Below are positions 9,602 to 26,306 of a stretch of 64,000 bases of DNA, piece by piece. Source of the stretch: Pseudomonas lalucatii. GTDB lineage: Bacteria; Pseudomonadota; Gammaproteobacteria; Pseudomonadales; Pseudomonadaceae. The notes under the pieces were generated by a model. The model had not been told where the DNA came from, searched no databases, and saw only the letters and a program-made list of their open reading frames with translations. The stretch lies in contig NZ_JADPMV010000002.1 of assembly GCF_018398425.1 (NCBI RefSeq), forward strand, positions 558,001 through 622,000, written 5' to 3'. Positions within the stretch are counted from its first letter, which is position 1. Each line of letters starts with the position of its first letter. The translations under genes were made by a program, and so were the position numbers.

Positions 9602-10501
9602 ATGAACCGCTGGGAAGGCCTGGACGAGTTCGTCGCGGTCGCCGAGTGCGGCCAGTTCACCGCCGCCGCCGAACGCCTGGGCCTGTCGTCCTCCCAGGTC
9701 AGCCGGCAGATCGCCCGCCTGGAGGAGCGCCTGCAGACCCGCCTGTTCTACCGCAGCACCCGACGGGTGGCGCTGACCGAGGCCGGGCAGACCTTCCTGC
9801 AGCATTGCCAGCGCCTGCAGGATGCCCGCGAGGAGGCGCTGCGCGCGGTCGGCGACCTGGGCAGCGAACCCAAGGGGCTGCTGCGCATGACCTGCGCGGT
9901 GGCCTACGGCGAGCGCTTCATCGTGCCGCTGGTGACCGACTTCATGAGCCGCCACCCGCAACTGCGGGTCGAGATCGAGCTGAGCAACCGCACCCTGGAC
10001 ATGGTCCAGGAGGGCCTCGACCTGGCCATCCGCCTGGGTCGCCTGCAGGACTCGCGCCTGGTGGCCACACGCCTGGCGCCGCGGCAGATGTACCTGTGCG
10101 CGGCGCCGGCCTACCTGCAGCGTTATGGCCGCCCCCACAGCCTGTCGGAACTGGGCCGGCACAACTGCCTGATCGGCAGCTCGGAGATCTGGAGCTTCCA
10201 GCTCGATGGCCGCGAGTCGAGCCAGCGGGTCCAGGGCAACTGGCGCTGCAACAGCGGCCAGGCGGTGCTCGACGCGGCGTTGCGCGGCCTCGGCCTGTGC
10301 CAGCTGCCGGACTACTACGTGCTGGAGCACCTGCGCAGCGGCGCCCTGGTGTCGCTGCTGGCCAACCAGCAGCCGCCGAACACCGCGGTCTGGGCGCTCT
10401 ACCCGCAGCAGCGCCACCTGTCGCCCAAGGTGCGGCAGCTGGTGGACTTCCTCAAGGCAGGCATGGCGCAGCGCGCGGAGTATCGAGCGAGCCCGTTCTA
10501 A
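9602..10501 (+). CDS. gfnR: LysR-type regulator of formaldehyde detoxification (GfnR-like)
   Basis: 299 residues. N-terminal winged HTH (FTAAAERLGLSSSQVSRQIA, about residues 19-38) and a LysR substrate-binding domain (about 90-290). Start ATG has GAGGAG-type Shine-Dalgarno (TGAGGAGCC) 8 bp upstream. Divergent from adhC-fghA, the position of GfnR in P. aeruginosa, where it activates the pathway in response to formaldehyde; the function is assigned from this context. The symbol is by synteny and should be treated as provisional. Confidence 0.85.
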   Translation: MNRWEGLDEFVAVAECGQFTAAAERLGLSSSQVSRQIARLEERLQTRLFYRSTRRVALTEAGQTFLQHCQRLQDAREEALRAVGDLGSEPKGLLRMTCAVAYGERFIVPLVTDFMSRHPQLRVEIELSNRTLDMVQEGLDLAIRLGRLQDSRLVATRLAPRQMYLCAAPAYLQRYGRPHSLSELGRHNCLIGSSEIWSFQLDGRESSQRVQGNWRCNSGQAVLDAALRGLGLCQLPDYYVLEHLRSGALVSLLANQQPPNTAVWALYPQQRHLSPKVRQLVDFLKAGMAQRAEYRASPF

Positions 10502-10545
10502 GACGGGTTAGGCCGCTGACGGCCAACCTGGCCTACGAGAGCCGT

Positions 10546-11256
10546 TCAGCCCTTGTCCGCCCAGTGCCGGCGCAGCCAGTCGAGGTCCTCCGGCCGGGTG
10601 ACCTTGAGGTTGTCGGCACGTCCCTCGATCAGGCGCGGTGCCAGCCCGGCCCACTCGATGGCCGAGGCCTCGTCGGTGACCGCCACGCCGGCCACCTGCG
10701 CGTCGGACAGGGCGCGAAAGAGCTGGCCGAGGCGGAACATCTGCGGCGTGTAGGCCTGCCAGATCGCCGCCCGGTCGACGGTTTCCCGCACCCGACCGTC
10801 GGCACCGGCACGCTTGAGGGTGTCGCGCGCCGGCACGGCGAGCAGCCCGCCGACCGGATCGGCGGCCAGCTCGGTGAGCAGCCTGTCCAGGTCGTCACGC
10901 GCCAGGTTGGGGCGCGCCGCATCGTGCACCAGCACCCAGTCCTGCTCCGCGGCGCCCAGCTCGGTCAGCCGCTGCAGACCGCCCAGCACCGAGTCGGCGC
11001 GCTCGCGGCCGCCCGCGGCGCACCGAATTCGCGCATCCGAGGCGCACGCCAGGGTCGGCCAGTAGGGATCGTCGCCGGCCAGGCTGACGACCAGACCGCG
11101 CAACTGCGGATGGTCGACAAAGCAGGCCAGGCTGTGTTCGAGGATGGTCTTGCCGGCCAGCTCGAGGTACTGCTTGGGTCGGTCGGCGCGCATGCGGCTG
11201 CCGACGCCGGCGGCCGGGATCAGGACCCAGAAAGGAGGAAGCATGGCGGCACTCAT
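10546..11256 (-). CDS. ispD: 2-C-methyl-D-erythritol 4-phosphate cytidylyltransferase
   Basis: Third enzyme of the MEP pathway, making CDP-ME from MEP and CTP. 236 residues. Nucleotidyltransferase signature PAAGVGSRMRADRPKQYL near the N-terminus, and VHDAARPNL and TDEASAIEWAG further on. Start ATG 11256 overlaps the ftsB stop (ATGA); a second ATG at 11244 (MLPPFW) is possible. Translationally coupled to ftsB, as in many gammaproteobacteria. Confidence 0.96.
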   Translation of the reverse strand: MSAAMLPPFWVLIPAAGVGSRMRADRPKQYLELAGKTILEHSLACFVDHPQLRGLVVSLAGDDPYWPTLACASDARIRCAAGGRERADSVLGGLQRLTELGAAEQDWVLVHDAARPNLARDDLDRLLTELAADPVGGLLAVPARDTLKRAGADGRVRETVDRAAIWQAYTPQMFRLGQLFRALSDAQVAGVAVTDEASAIEWAGLAPRLIEGRADNLKVTRPEDLDWLRRHWADKG

Positions 11257-11531
11257 TCGACCAGCTGATAGAGGGTCTCGCCCTCCCTGACCATGCCGAG
11301 CTCGTGTCGGGCGCGCTCCTCGACGGTTTCCATGCCCTTCTTCAGCTCCAGGACCTCCGCCTCGAGGATGCGGTTGCGCTCCAGCAGGCGCCGGTTCTCC
11401 CCCTGCTGCTCGGCGATCTGCCGCTTCAGCTCGGTCGCCTGGGCCAGGCTGCCCTCGCCCACCCAGAGGCGGTACTGCAGGCCCGCCAGCAGTACGACCA
11501 GGACCAACCACAACCAATAGGGGCTACGCAT
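11253..11531 (-). CDS. ftsB: Cell division protein FtsB
   Basis: Small bitopic divisome protein of 92 residues that forms the FtsQLB complex and helps activate septal FtsWI. A single N-terminal membrane segment (about residues 5-22, WLWLVLVVLLAGLQYRLWV) is followed by a periplasmic coiled coil (about 30-70, KRQIAEQQGENRRLLERNRI) and the family's C-terminal ARHELGMVREGETLYQLVE-like end. Start MRSPYW was chosen because upstream sequence contains the eno terminator and no family homology. Confidence 0.94.
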   Translation of the reverse strand: MRSPYWLWLVLVVLLAGLQYRLWVGEGSLAQATELKRQIAEQQGENRRLLERNRILEAEVLELKKGMETVEERARHELGMVREGETLYQLVE

Positions 11532-11552
11532 AGGGCGAAGGGTATCCGAACG

Positions 11553-11583
11553 AAAGAGGGGCGACTCGCGCCGCCCCTCTTTT
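11553..11583 (-). terminator. Rho-independent terminator after eno
   Basis: AGAGGGGCG / CGCCCCTCT stem with A/T runs on both sides, 14 bp past the eno stop and 24 bp before the ftsB start. It should separate eno from ftsB-ispD and can work in either direction. Confidence 0.8.
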
Positions 11584-11596
11584 ACCACGACTGAGT

Positions 11597-15541
<3,945 letters not shown>

Positions 15542-15579
15542 TCAGCGCCGCCGGGGAAAGCGAAGGAAGGCCGAAGCCC

Positions 15580-15604
15580 CCAATTACGGCTACGCCGCAA
15601 TTGG
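15580..15604 (-). other. Inverted repeat in the pyrG 5' region
   Basis: CCAATT-a-CGGC-tac-GCCG-c-AATTGG hairpin about 70 nt before the pyrG start; a second repeat GACTCC...GGAGTC lies at about 15618-15645. The tilS-pyrG gap (15512-15693) holds no gene. The repeats could be leader structures or remnants of a tilS terminator; no T run follows either. Confidence 0.3.
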
Positions 15605-15693
15605 CAAGCCGTCACCGACTCCGGTTTTCGCGAGGAAAGGGAGTCAGCAAAAGCTCGGATAAGACGGGAGCGTAGTCTACCGGAAAGGCCCTA

Positions 15694-17010
15694 TCAGCTC
15701 AAACCTGGATCGCACACCGGCGGCCGCCAGGCGAGCCGCCAGCTGCCGTCGGCGGCACCGTCCAGGCCCGGCAGATTGGCCACCGCCCGCACCTCGCCGT
15801 CACACAGCAGCAACGGCAGGCGGCCGCGCACGAAGGCCGGCAGCCGGCGCTCGTTGAGCAGGCGCTTGAGGTCGCGGTGGCCGCGCCCCGCCACCGCCAT
15901 GCGCTCGCCGCCCTGGCGGTAGGCCAGGCGCCAGTCGCCCTGCCCCGGCAAATGCCCCTCGATGCGTACATAGCCATTGCCCGGCAAGGTCAGCGACTTC
16001 TCGCTCTCGAGCGTCAGGATCGGGCATGGGGGTGTAAGCAACCAGTCACCGGCCAACCACCACAACCGCTCGTCGGCCCGGTGCAGCTCGCCGCCCGCCA
16101 GGCGCCAGATCGGCGCGGCATCGTCGGCCGCCTCGAGCAAAGCTTGCCAGCCAGCCCAATGCTCGGCATCCGGCATCGGCGTTAGCTCACGCAGCCAGTA
16201 ACGCAGGGCATTGCGCAGGCGCGCCGTGCTCAGCCTGCGCAATGGCGCCAGAGCCAGGCTCGGCAGCGAAAGCCAGGCCAGCGGGCTGGGCGCTTGCGCC
16301 GCCTGCAGATCCAGCTGCGCCAACTCATCGAGCAACTGGGCCGCCTCACCCAGATGCCGCGCACTGCGCGCCAGGGTGCGCTCGGCTTGCGGCCAGCGCG
16401 CCCGCAGCAGCGGCATGACCTGGTGGCGCAGATAGTTGCGGGCGAAGCGGCCATCGGCATTGGACGGATCATCGACCCAGGACAGGCGGTGCTCGGCGGC
16501 ATAGGCCTCCAGTTCGCTGCGCGCGCAGTCGAGCAGCGGCCGCAGCAGATGCCCCCGCCCCAAGGCGCGGCTCGCCGGCATGCCGGCCAGGCCGCGCACG
16601 CCGGCACCGCGCAACAGGCGAAACAACAGGGTCTCGGCCTGATCCTCGCGGTGCTGGGCCGTGAGCAATACCTCACCGGCACCGAGCAGCGCAGTGAACG
16701 CCCCGTAGCGGGCGTCCCGCGCGGCACGCTCGAGACTCGCCCCCGGCACCACCGCGACCGACTGCACATGCAAGGGAATACCCAGTGCCTCGCACTGCCG
16801 CCGACAATGGTCCGGCCAGGCGTCGGCCGCGGCCTGCAGGCCGTGATGCACATGGATGGCGGAAATCGGCGGCAGGGCCTCGCGTTGCGCGAGGCGGGCC
16901 AACAGATGCAACAGCACGGTGGAGTCCAGGCCACCAGAGAAGGCGACGCGCCAGGCCGGCGCATCGCGCCAAGGCGCCAGACGCTCCAGCACCCTGGCGT
17001 GCAGGCTCAT
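15694..17010 (-). CDS. tilS: tRNA(Ile)-lysidine synthase
   Basis: Modifies C34 of the CAU-anticodon tRNA-Ile to lysidine, switching it from AUG to AUA reading; essential in most bacteria. 438 residues. PP-loop motif FSGGLDSTVLLHLL at about 24-37, HVHHGLQ and the TAQHREDQAETLLFRLLRG stretch, then the TilS substrate-binding and C-terminal domains. The stop of accA abuts its ATG, so it is co-transcribed with accA, the usual Pseudomonas arrangement. Confidence 0.95.
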   Translation of the reverse strand: MSLHARVLERLAPWRDAPAWRVAFSGGLDSTVLLHLLARLAQREALPPISAIHVHHGLQAAADAWPDHCRRQCEALGIPLHVQSVAVVPGASLERAARDARYGAFTALLGAGEVLLTAQHREDQAETLLFRLLRGAGVRGLAGMPASRALGRGHLLRPLLDCARSELEAYAAEHRLSWVDDPSNADGRFARNYLRHQVMPLLRARWPQAERTLARSARHLGEAAQLLDELAQLDLQAAQAPSPLAWLSLPSLALAPLRRLSTARLRNALRYWLRELTPMPDAEHWAGWQALLEAADDAAPIWRLAGGELHRADERLWWLAGDWLLTPPCPILTLESEKSLTLPGNGYVRIEGHLPGQGDWRLAYRQGGERMAVAGRGHRDLKRLLNERRLPAFVRGRLPLLLCDGEVRAVANLPGLDGAADGSWRLAWRPPVCDPGLS

Positions 17011-17961
17011 TTAGGCGATGCCGTAGCTCATCAGGCGCTCGTAGCGGCGGGCCAGCAGCTCCGTGGCATCGAGCTTCTTCAGGCTGGACAGCTGGGAGGC
17101 CAACTCCTGGCGCACGGACTCGGCGGCAGCGGCCGGGTCGCTGTGGGCGCCGCCCAGGGGCTCGGCGATCACCTTGTCGACGATGCCCAGGCCCTTCAGG
17201 CGCTCGGCGGTAATGCCCATGGCCTCGGCCGCGTCCGGCGCCTTCTCCGCGGTTTTCCACAGGATAGAGGCGCAGCCTTCCGGCGAGATCACCGAATAGG
17301 TGGAGTACTGCAGCATGTTCAGGCGATCGCAGACGCCGATCGCCAGGGCGCCGCCGGAACCGCCTTCCCCGATCACCGTGGCGATGATCGGGGTCTTCAG
17401 CCGCGCCATCACCCGCAGGTTCCAGGCGATCGCCTCGCTCTGCCCGCGCTCCTCGGCATCGATGCCCGGGTAGGCGCCGGGGGTGTCGATGAAGGTGAGG
17501 ATCGGCATCTTGAAGCGCTCGGCCATTTCCATCAGGCGGCAGGCCTTGCGATAGCCTTCCGGGCGCGGCATGCCGAAGTTGCGGCGCACCTTCTCGCGCA
17601 CGTCGCGGCCCTTCTGGTGGCCGATGACCATCACCGGCTCGCCGTCCAGACGCGCCACACCGCCGACGATCGCGGCGTCGTCGGAGAAATGCCGGTCGCC
17701 GTGCAGCTCGTCGAACTCGGTGAAGATGTGCTGCAGGTAGTCCAGGGTATAGGGGCGGCGCGGATGACGGGCGAGCTGAGCGATCTGCCAGCTGGTCAGG
17801 TTGCCGAAAATGCTTTCGGTCAGGGCGCTGCTCTTGTCCTGCAGGCGGGCGATCTCTTCGTTGATGTTCAACGCGTTGTCGTTACCCACCAAGCGAAGCT
17901 CTTCGATCTTGGCTTGCAGGTCGGCGATCGGCTGTTCGAAATCGAGAAAATTCGGGTTCAT
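17011..17961 (-). CDS. accA: Acetyl-CoA carboxylase carboxyltransferase subunit alpha
   Basis: Alpha half of the carboxyltransferase that, with AccD, moves CO2 from biotin to acetyl-CoA to give malonyl-CoA for fatty-acid synthesis. 316 residues from [11 protein letters not shown], the conserved start. Crotonase-like fold with [12 protein letters not shown] and [10 protein letters not shown] segments. Sits between dnaE (135-bp gap) and tilS, and follows the classical dnaE-accA order. The gap 17962-18096 shows no gene. Confidence 0.97.
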   Translation of the reverse strand: MNPNFLDFEQPIADLQAKIEELRLVGNDNALNINEEIARLQDKSSALTESIFGNLTSWQIAQLARHPRRPYTLDYLQHIFTEFDELHGDRHFSDDAAIVGGVARLDGEPVMVIGHQKGRDVREKVRRNFGMPRPEGYRKACRLMEMAERFKMPILTFIDTPGAYPGIDAEERGQSEAIAWNLRVMARLKTPIIATVIGEGGSGGALAIGVCDRLNMLQYSTYSVISPEGCASILWKTAEKAPDAAEAMGITAERLKGLGIVDKVIAEPLGGAHSDPAAAAESVRQELASQLSSLKKLDATELLARRYERLMSYGIA

Positions 17962-18096
17962 AGTCATCCGTCTTGCGTCGACGGCCAAGCGGCCGGGGAG
18001 CTGTATCCGTTTCGCGCCCTACCTTAAGGGATCGGGCGCATCGAGGTCGACACCCAATAGCGTGTCGGGCCAACTGGCGAGGCTGGGCCTCGTCTA

Positions 18097-21615
<3,519 letters not shown>

Positions 21616-21704
21616 GGCAAGCCTATGCAGAACACGAAAACGACAAGGCCCGGATTGTACCGGGCCCGGGGATAAAGGCCAGAGACGCGCGTCGCGGGGC
21701 GCCC

Positions 21705-22301
21705 CTAGGGCTCCAGCAGGGCACGCACCGGGGCGAAGGAGCGCCGATGGATGGGGGTCGGCCCCAGGCGCCGCAGGGCTTCCAGGTGGGCCGCAGTGGG
21801 GTAGCCCTTGTGCCCGGCGATGCCGTAGCCGGGATACTGCAGGTCGAGCCGCTGCATCTCACGGTCGCGGCTGACCTTGGCCAGGATAGAGGCCGCGGCG
21901 ATCGCCGGCACCTGGCTGTCACCCTTGACCACCGCGGCGCTGGGCACCTGCAATCGCGGGCAGCGATTGCCGTCGATCAGCGCCAGCCTGGGGGTGACGC
22001 TCAGGCCTTCCACCGCGCGTTGCATGGCCAGCATGGTGGCCTGAAGGATGTTGAGTCGATCGATTTCCTCGACCTCGGCGCGGGCGATGCACCAGGCCAG
22101 GGCCTTTTCGCGAATCTCCTCGAAGAGCTTGTCGCGACGCGCCTCGCTGAGTTTCTTCGAGTCGTTCAGGCCGAGAATCGGCCGCGCCGGATCGAGAATC
22201 ACCGCCGCGGTGACCACCGCGCCGCACAACGGGCCGCGCCCGACCTCATCGACGCCGGCCACCAGCTCCTGCACCTGGGTGAAGTCCAGCCCGAGCTGCA
22301 T
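21705..22301 (-). CDS. rnhB: Ribonuclease HII
   Basis: Cuts RNA of RNA-DNA hybrids and single ribonucleotides in duplex DNA. 198 residues. Catalytic acidic residues in [13 protein letters not shown] and later in [21 protein letters not shown] and HRRSFAPV are also diagnostic. ATG overlaps the lpxB stop by one base. The lpxB-rnhB-dnaE order is typical for gammaproteobacteria. Confidence 0.97.
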   Translation of the reverse strand: MQLGLDFTQVQELVAGVDEVGRGPLCGAVVTAAVILDPARPILGLNDSKKLSEARRDKLFEEIREKALAWCIARAEVEEIDRLNILQATMLAMQRAVEGLSVTPRLALIDGNRCPRLQVPSAAVVKGDSQVPAIAAASILAKVSRDREMQRLDLQYPGYGIAGHKGYPTAAHLEALRRLGPTPIHRRSFAPVRALLEP

Positions 22302-23434
22302 CAGGCGCGCCCGGCCAGTTCCAGCACGGCCTCGGCGGCCTGGGCCGAGGCGTCGCGGCGCAAGGCGCGGTGGATCAGGTCGAAGCCCTCGGTCTGCACC
22401 TCGCCGTCCTCCAGCAACGGCGCCAGATGCTGGGCCAGGGACTCCGGCGTGGCCGCATCCTGGATCAGCTCGGGCACCAACAGGCGCTCGGCCAGCAGGT
22501 TGGGCAGGGAGATGTAGGGGCTCTTCACCAGGCGCTTGAGTATCCGGTAGGTCAGCGGCGCCACGCGGTACGCCACCACCATCGGCCGCTTGTACAGCAG
22601 CGCCTCGAGGGTCGCGGTGCCGGAGGCGATCAGCACCGCATCGCAGGCGGCCAGCACCTCGTGGGAGCGGCCGTCCACCAGGGTCAGCGGCAGGTCGCGA
22701 TCCACCAGCAACTGCTCGAGCTGGGCTCGGCGCTCGGGGCTGGCGCTCGGCAGCACGAAGCGGATGCCGGGGCGCAGGGCCCGCAGGCGCGACGCCGCAT
22801 CGAGGAACAGCCCGCCCAGACGCGCCACCTCGCCGCCCCGGCTGCCGGGCAGCAGGGCCACCACGGGGCAGTCCAGCGGCAGATCCAGGGCCTCGCGGGC
22901 GGCCTCGCGGTCGGCCTCCAGGGGGATGGTATCGGCCAGCGAATGCCCGACGAAACGCACCGGCACCTGCTGGGCGTCGTAGAACTGGGCCTCGAAGGGA
23001 AACAGGCAGAGCATCAGGTCGCAGGCCTGGCGAATCTTCAGCACGCGCTTCTGCCGCCAGGCCCAGACCGAGGGGCTGACGTAGTGCACGGTCTTGATCC
23101 CGGCCCGGCGCAGCTTGAGCTCCAGATCGAGATTGAAGTCCGGCGCGTCGATGCCGATGAACACGTCCGGCCTGGCGTCGACCAGGTCGCGCAGCAGGCG
23201 CCGACGGCGGGCCAGCAGTTCCGGCAGGCGGCCGAGCACCTCGACCAGGCCCATGACCGCCAGGCGCTCCATGGGAAAGTAGGATTTCAGGCCTTCGCCC
23301 TGCATCAGCGGCCCGCCGACGCCGATGAACTCGATCTGCGGATGGCGTGCCTTCAGCGCCCGCATCAGGCCGGAGCCGAGGATGTCGCCCGAGGCTTCGC
23401 CGGCCACCAGGGCGACGCGCAATGACTGGCCCAT
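22301..23434 (-). CDS. lpxB: Lipid-A-disaccharide synthase
   Basis: Joins UDP-2,3-diacylglucosamine and lipid X to make the beta-1,6 disaccharide of lipid A at the inner-membrane face. 377 residues, GT19 glycosyltransferase with GT-B fold; [14 protein letters not shown] at the N-terminus, the [13 protein letters not shown] segment, [10 protein letters not shown] and [20 protein letters not shown] near the donor site. Four bases separate it from lpxA. Confidence 0.97.
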   Translation of the reverse strand: MGQSLRVALVAGEASGDILGSGLMRALKARHPQIEFIGVGGPLMQGEGLKSYFPMERLAVMGLVEVLGRLPELLARRRRLLRDLVDARPDVFIGIDAPDFNLDLELKLRRAGIKTVHYVSPSVWAWRQKRVLKIRQACDLMLCLFPFEAQFYDAQQVPVRFVGHSLADTIPLEADREAAREALDLPLDCPVVALLPGSRGGEVARLGGLFLDAASRLRALRPGIRFVLPSASPERRAQLEQLLVDRDLPLTLVDGRSHEVLAACDAVLIASGTATLEALLYKRPMVVAYRVAPLTYRILKRLVKSPYISLPNLLAERLLVPELIQDAATPESLAQHLAPLLEDGEVQTEGFDLIHRALRRDASAQAAEAVLELAGRA

Positions 23435-23438
23435 GGGA

Positions 23439-24215
23439 TTAGCGGGTGATGCCGCGGCTGGACGCCTGGATGGAGTCGCGGAACACCGCGACCTCAGGAA
23501 ACTGCGCCGATGGCTCGGCCAGCTCGGCCAGGGCCTGCTCGACCGTCAGCCCCTGGCGGTACACCGTCTTGTACGCCCGGCGCAGGGCGGCGATGGCCTC
23601 GCTGCTGAAGCCGCGCCGACGCATGCCCTCGAAGTTCATGCTGCGCGCCTCGGCGGGGTTGCCGAAGACCGTGACATAGGCCGGCACGTCCTTGCCGATG
23701 GCCGTGCCCATGCCGGAGAAGCTGTGGGCGCCGATGCGGCAGAACTGATGCACCAGGGTATAGCCGGAGAGGATCGCCCAGTCGTCGACATGGACGTGGC
23801 CGGCCAGCGCGGTGTTGTTCACCAGAATGCAATGGTTGGCGATCACGCTGTCGTGACCGATGTGGGCGTAGGCCATGATCAGGTTGTGATTGCCGATGGT
23901 GGTTTCGCTGCGGTCCTGCACGGTGCCGCGGTGAATGGTCACGCCCTCGCGAATCACGTTGTGGTCGCCGATCACCAGGCGCGTCGCCTCGCCCTTGTAC
24001 TTGAGGTCGGGAGTGTCCTCGCCGACCGAGGAAAACTGATAGATGCGGTTGTGCTTACCGATCCGGGTCGGCCCCTTGAGTATCACATGGGGCCCGACCA
24101 CCGTACCCTCGCCGATTTCCACATCGGCCCCGACAATCGACCAAGGGCCGACGACCACGTCGTCGGCCAGCTTGGCGCTGGGGTCGATGATGGCGCGAGG
24201 GTCAATCAAACTCAT
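23439..24215 (-). CDS. lpxA: UDP-N-acetylglucosamine acyltransferase
   Basis: First step of lipid A synthesis: transfers a 3-hydroxyacyl chain from ACP to UDP-GlcNAc. 258 residues, left-handed beta-helix of hexapeptide repeats (about 1-190) and a helical C-terminus. The segment [17 protein letters not shown] carries the conserved catalytic-region His. Start [14 protein letters not shown] overlaps the fabZ stop (ATGA). Chain-length selectivity (3-OH C10 in Pseudomonas) cannot be read directly here. Confidence 0.97.
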   Translation of the reverse strand: MSLIDPRAIIDPSAKLADDVVVGPWSIVGADVEIGEGTVVGPHVILKGPTRIGKHNRIYQFSSVGEDTPDLKYKGEATRLVIGDHNVIREGVTIHRGTVQDRSETTIGNHNLIMAYAHIGHDSVIANHCILVNNTALAGHVHVDDWAILSGYTLVHQFCRIGAHSFSGMGTAIGKDVPAYVTVFGNPAEARSMNFEGMRRRGFSSEAIAALRRAYKTVYRQGLTVEQALAELAEPSAQFPEVAVFRDSIQASSRGITR

Positions 24216-24652
24216 AGTTTGCGTTCCGCACAGATGATCTCGGCCGAACAAACTTCCTTGCCGTCGACGCTGGCCTTGCACTCGAACTTCCAGATGCTGC
24301 GCTTGGCGCTGAGGAACTTGGCCTCGAGCAGCAACTGGTCGCCCGGCACCACCGGCTGGCGGAAACGCAGCTTGTCCGAGCCGACGAAGTAGTACAGCGT
24401 GCCATCGGCAGGCCGGGCGTCCATCATCTTGAACCCGAGGATGCCCGCCGCCTGGGCCATGGCTTCGATGATCAACACACCGGGCATGATCGGATGCTGG
24501 GGGAAGTGCCCGTTGAAGAACGGCTCATTGATGCTGACATTCTTATAGGCACGAATGCGCTTGCCTTCAACATCCAGCTCGGCGACCCGGTCCACCAGCA
24601 GGAACGGATAGCGGTGCGGCAAGTATTCGCGAATTTCGTTGATGTCCATCAT
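24212..24652 (-). CDS. fabZ: 3-hydroxyacyl-[ACP] dehydratase FabZ
   Basis: Hot-dog-fold dehydratase of fatty-acid elongation, 146 residues. Catalytic His and Glu are in the classical [21 protein letters not shown] region (about residues 47-67). It competes with LpxA/LpxD for 3-hydroxyacyl-ACP, and its position between lpxD and lpxA fits that balance. Either of two adjacent ATGs (24652 or 24649) may start it. Confidence 0.97.
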   Translation of the reverse strand: MMDINEIREYLPHRYPFLLVDRVAELDVEGKRIRAYKNVSINEPFFNGHFPQHPIMPGVLIIEAMAQAAGILGFKMMDARPADGTLYYFVGSDKLRFRQPVVPGDQLLLEAKFLSAKRSIWKFECKASVDGKEVCSAEIICAERKL

Positions 24653-24699
24653 GTCCAGAGAAGCCTGTAGTAAAAAGAGGGGAACGCGGCAGCGCCGGC

Positions 24700-25758
24700 T
24701 CAGGCATCAGATGAGGCATTGCCGCCCGAGGTCACGGCGGCCAGCTGTTTTTCCAGTTCTTTCAGACGCCTCGCCATGTCGTCGAGCTGACGAATGCGCG
24801 CCGCGCTCTTCTTCCACTCGCCGGCCGGCTGCATGGCCGTGCCGGAGGAATAGGCGCCGGGCTCGGTGATCGAGCGGGTGACCATGGTCATGCCGGTGAC
24901 GAACACGCCGTCGCACACCTCGATATGCCCGACCATGCCGACGCCGCCGGCGATCATGCAGTTCCTGCCGATCTTGGTACTGCCGGAGATGCCGACGCAG
25001 CCGGCCATGGCGGTGTTGTCGCCGATCTGCACGTTGTGCGCGATCATGATCTGGTTGTCCAGCTTGACGCCATTGCCGATCAGGGTGTCGGCCAGGGCGC
25101 CGCGGTCGATGGTGGTGTTGGCGCCGATCTCGACGTCGTCGCCGATGACCACCCCGCCGATCTGCGCGATCTTCTGCCAGACGCCCTTCTCGTTGGCGAA
25201 ACCGAAGCCCTCGCCGCCGATCACCGCCCCGGACTGGATCACCACCCGCTTGCCGATGCGCACGTCGTGATACAGGGTCACCCGCGGCGCGAGCCAGCCG
25301 CCCTCGCCGATGACCGAGCGCGCGCCGACCACGCAGTGCGCGCCCAGGGTCACCCCGGCGGCGATCTGCGCAGCGCTTTCGACCACGGCATAGGCGCCGA
25401 TGCTGGCAGTGGGATCGACCTGGGCGTCGGCGGCAACCGAGGCCGTCGGGTGCACGCCCGCAGCCGCCTGCGGCTTGCGGTCGAACAGGTGGGACAGCGC
25501 CGCGTAGGCCAGATAGGGGTTGGCGACGATCAGCGCGTCACCCTCGTAGGCCTCGGCATCGGCGGCGGTCAGCAGCACCGCGGCGGCCTTACAGTCGCCC
25601 AGGTACTTGCGGTACTGCGGGTTGGCGAGAAAGCTCAACTGATCCGCCCCGGCCTCCTGCAGGGTCGCCAGGCCGCGCACGGGCTTGTCGGCGTCGCCCC
25701 GCAGGCTGGCGTCGAGGCGCTCGGCCAGCTGGCCGAGGGTGTACAGGGCGGGCTTCAT
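24700..25758 (-). CDS. lpxD: UDP-3-O-(3-hydroxyacyl)glucosamine N-acyltransferase
   Basis: Third step of lipid A synthesis, N-acylating UDP-3-O-acyl-glucosamine. 352 residues: N-terminal uridine-binding domain ([24 protein letters not shown]), hexapeptide-repeat beta-helix with catalytic His in [11 protein letters not shown], and a C-terminal helix ([20 protein letters not shown]) for ACP contact. ATG 25758 was chosen over an in-frame TTG two codons upstream; it lies 2 bp after the skp stop. Confidence 0.97.
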   Translation of the reverse strand: MKPALYTLGQLAERLDASLRGDADKPVRGLATLQEAGADQLSFLANPQYRKYLGDCKAAAVLLTAADAEAYEGDALIVANPYLAYAALSHLFDRKPQAAAGVHPTASVAADAQVDPTASIGAYAVVESAAQIAAGVTLGAHCVVGARSVIGEGGWLAPRVTLYHDVRIGKRVVIQSGAVIGGEGFGFANEKGVWQKIAQIGGVVIGDDVEIGANTTIDRGALADTLIGNGVKLDNQIMIAHNVQIGDNTAMAGCVGISGSTKIGRNCMIAGGVGMVGHIEVCDGVFVTGMTMVTRSITEPGAYSSGTAMQPAGEWKKSAARIRQLDDMARRLKELEKQLAAVTSGGNASSDA

Positions 25759-25760
25759 GA

Positions 25761-26264
25761 TCAACGCAGCTGGTTCATGCGCTCGATGACCTGCAGCGTG
25801 ATGTCGAACTGGGGTTTGACATCGATCACCGCGCCACGTTCGAGCACCAGGTCGTAGTTGCCCTTCTTGATCACTTCCTCGACCGCCTTGTCCAGGTTCG
25901 GCTTGAGCTTCTTCAGCATGTCGCGGTCGGCGACGGCCTTGGCCTCGTTCAGCTCCTTGGACTGGAACTGGAAGTCGCGGGCCTTCTGCTTGAACTCCAG
26001 CTCCAGACGCTCGCGTTCGGCGGTCTGCATCTTCTCGCCGTCCTTGACCAGGCGATCCTGGATGCGCTTGGCATCGCCCTCCAGGGTCTTGAGCTTGTTC
26101 AGCTGCGGGCCGAACTTCTTCTCCGCGTCCACGGCGTAGCGCTTGGCCGCGTCGGACTCGAGCAGGGCCATCTGATAGTTGAGAACAGCCACCTTCATCT
26201 CGGCGAAGGCCGGGGTAGCCAGCAGGGCGGCACTTAACAGAACCAGTTGGGTCAACTTACGCAC
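25761..26264 (-). CDS. skp: Periplasmic chaperone Skp/OmpH
   Basis: Trimeric holdase that carries unfolded outer-membrane proteins across the periplasm to the BAM complex. 167 residues: signal peptide ([20 protein letters not shown]) cleaved before EMKVAVLNY, then a long helical coiled-coil body (about 40-130). The start is GTG at 26264, with AGGAG six bases upstream; no ATG fits and the protein then matches the family's MRK start. Lies 42 bp after bamA and just before lpxD, the conserved bamA-skp-lpxD order. Confidence 0.95.
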   Translation of the reverse strand: MRKLTQLVLLSAALLATPAFAEMKVAVLNYQMALLESDAAKRYAVDAEKKFGPQLNKLKTLEGDAKRIQDRLVKDGEKMQTAERERLELEFKQKARDFQFQSKELNEAKAVADRDMLKKLKPNLDKAVEEVIKKGNYDLVLERGAVIDVKPQFDITLQVIERMNQLR

Positions 26265-26306
26265 GATGCACTCCTGCAAAACTGTTGGTGTTCGAAGGCC
26301 AGCCGC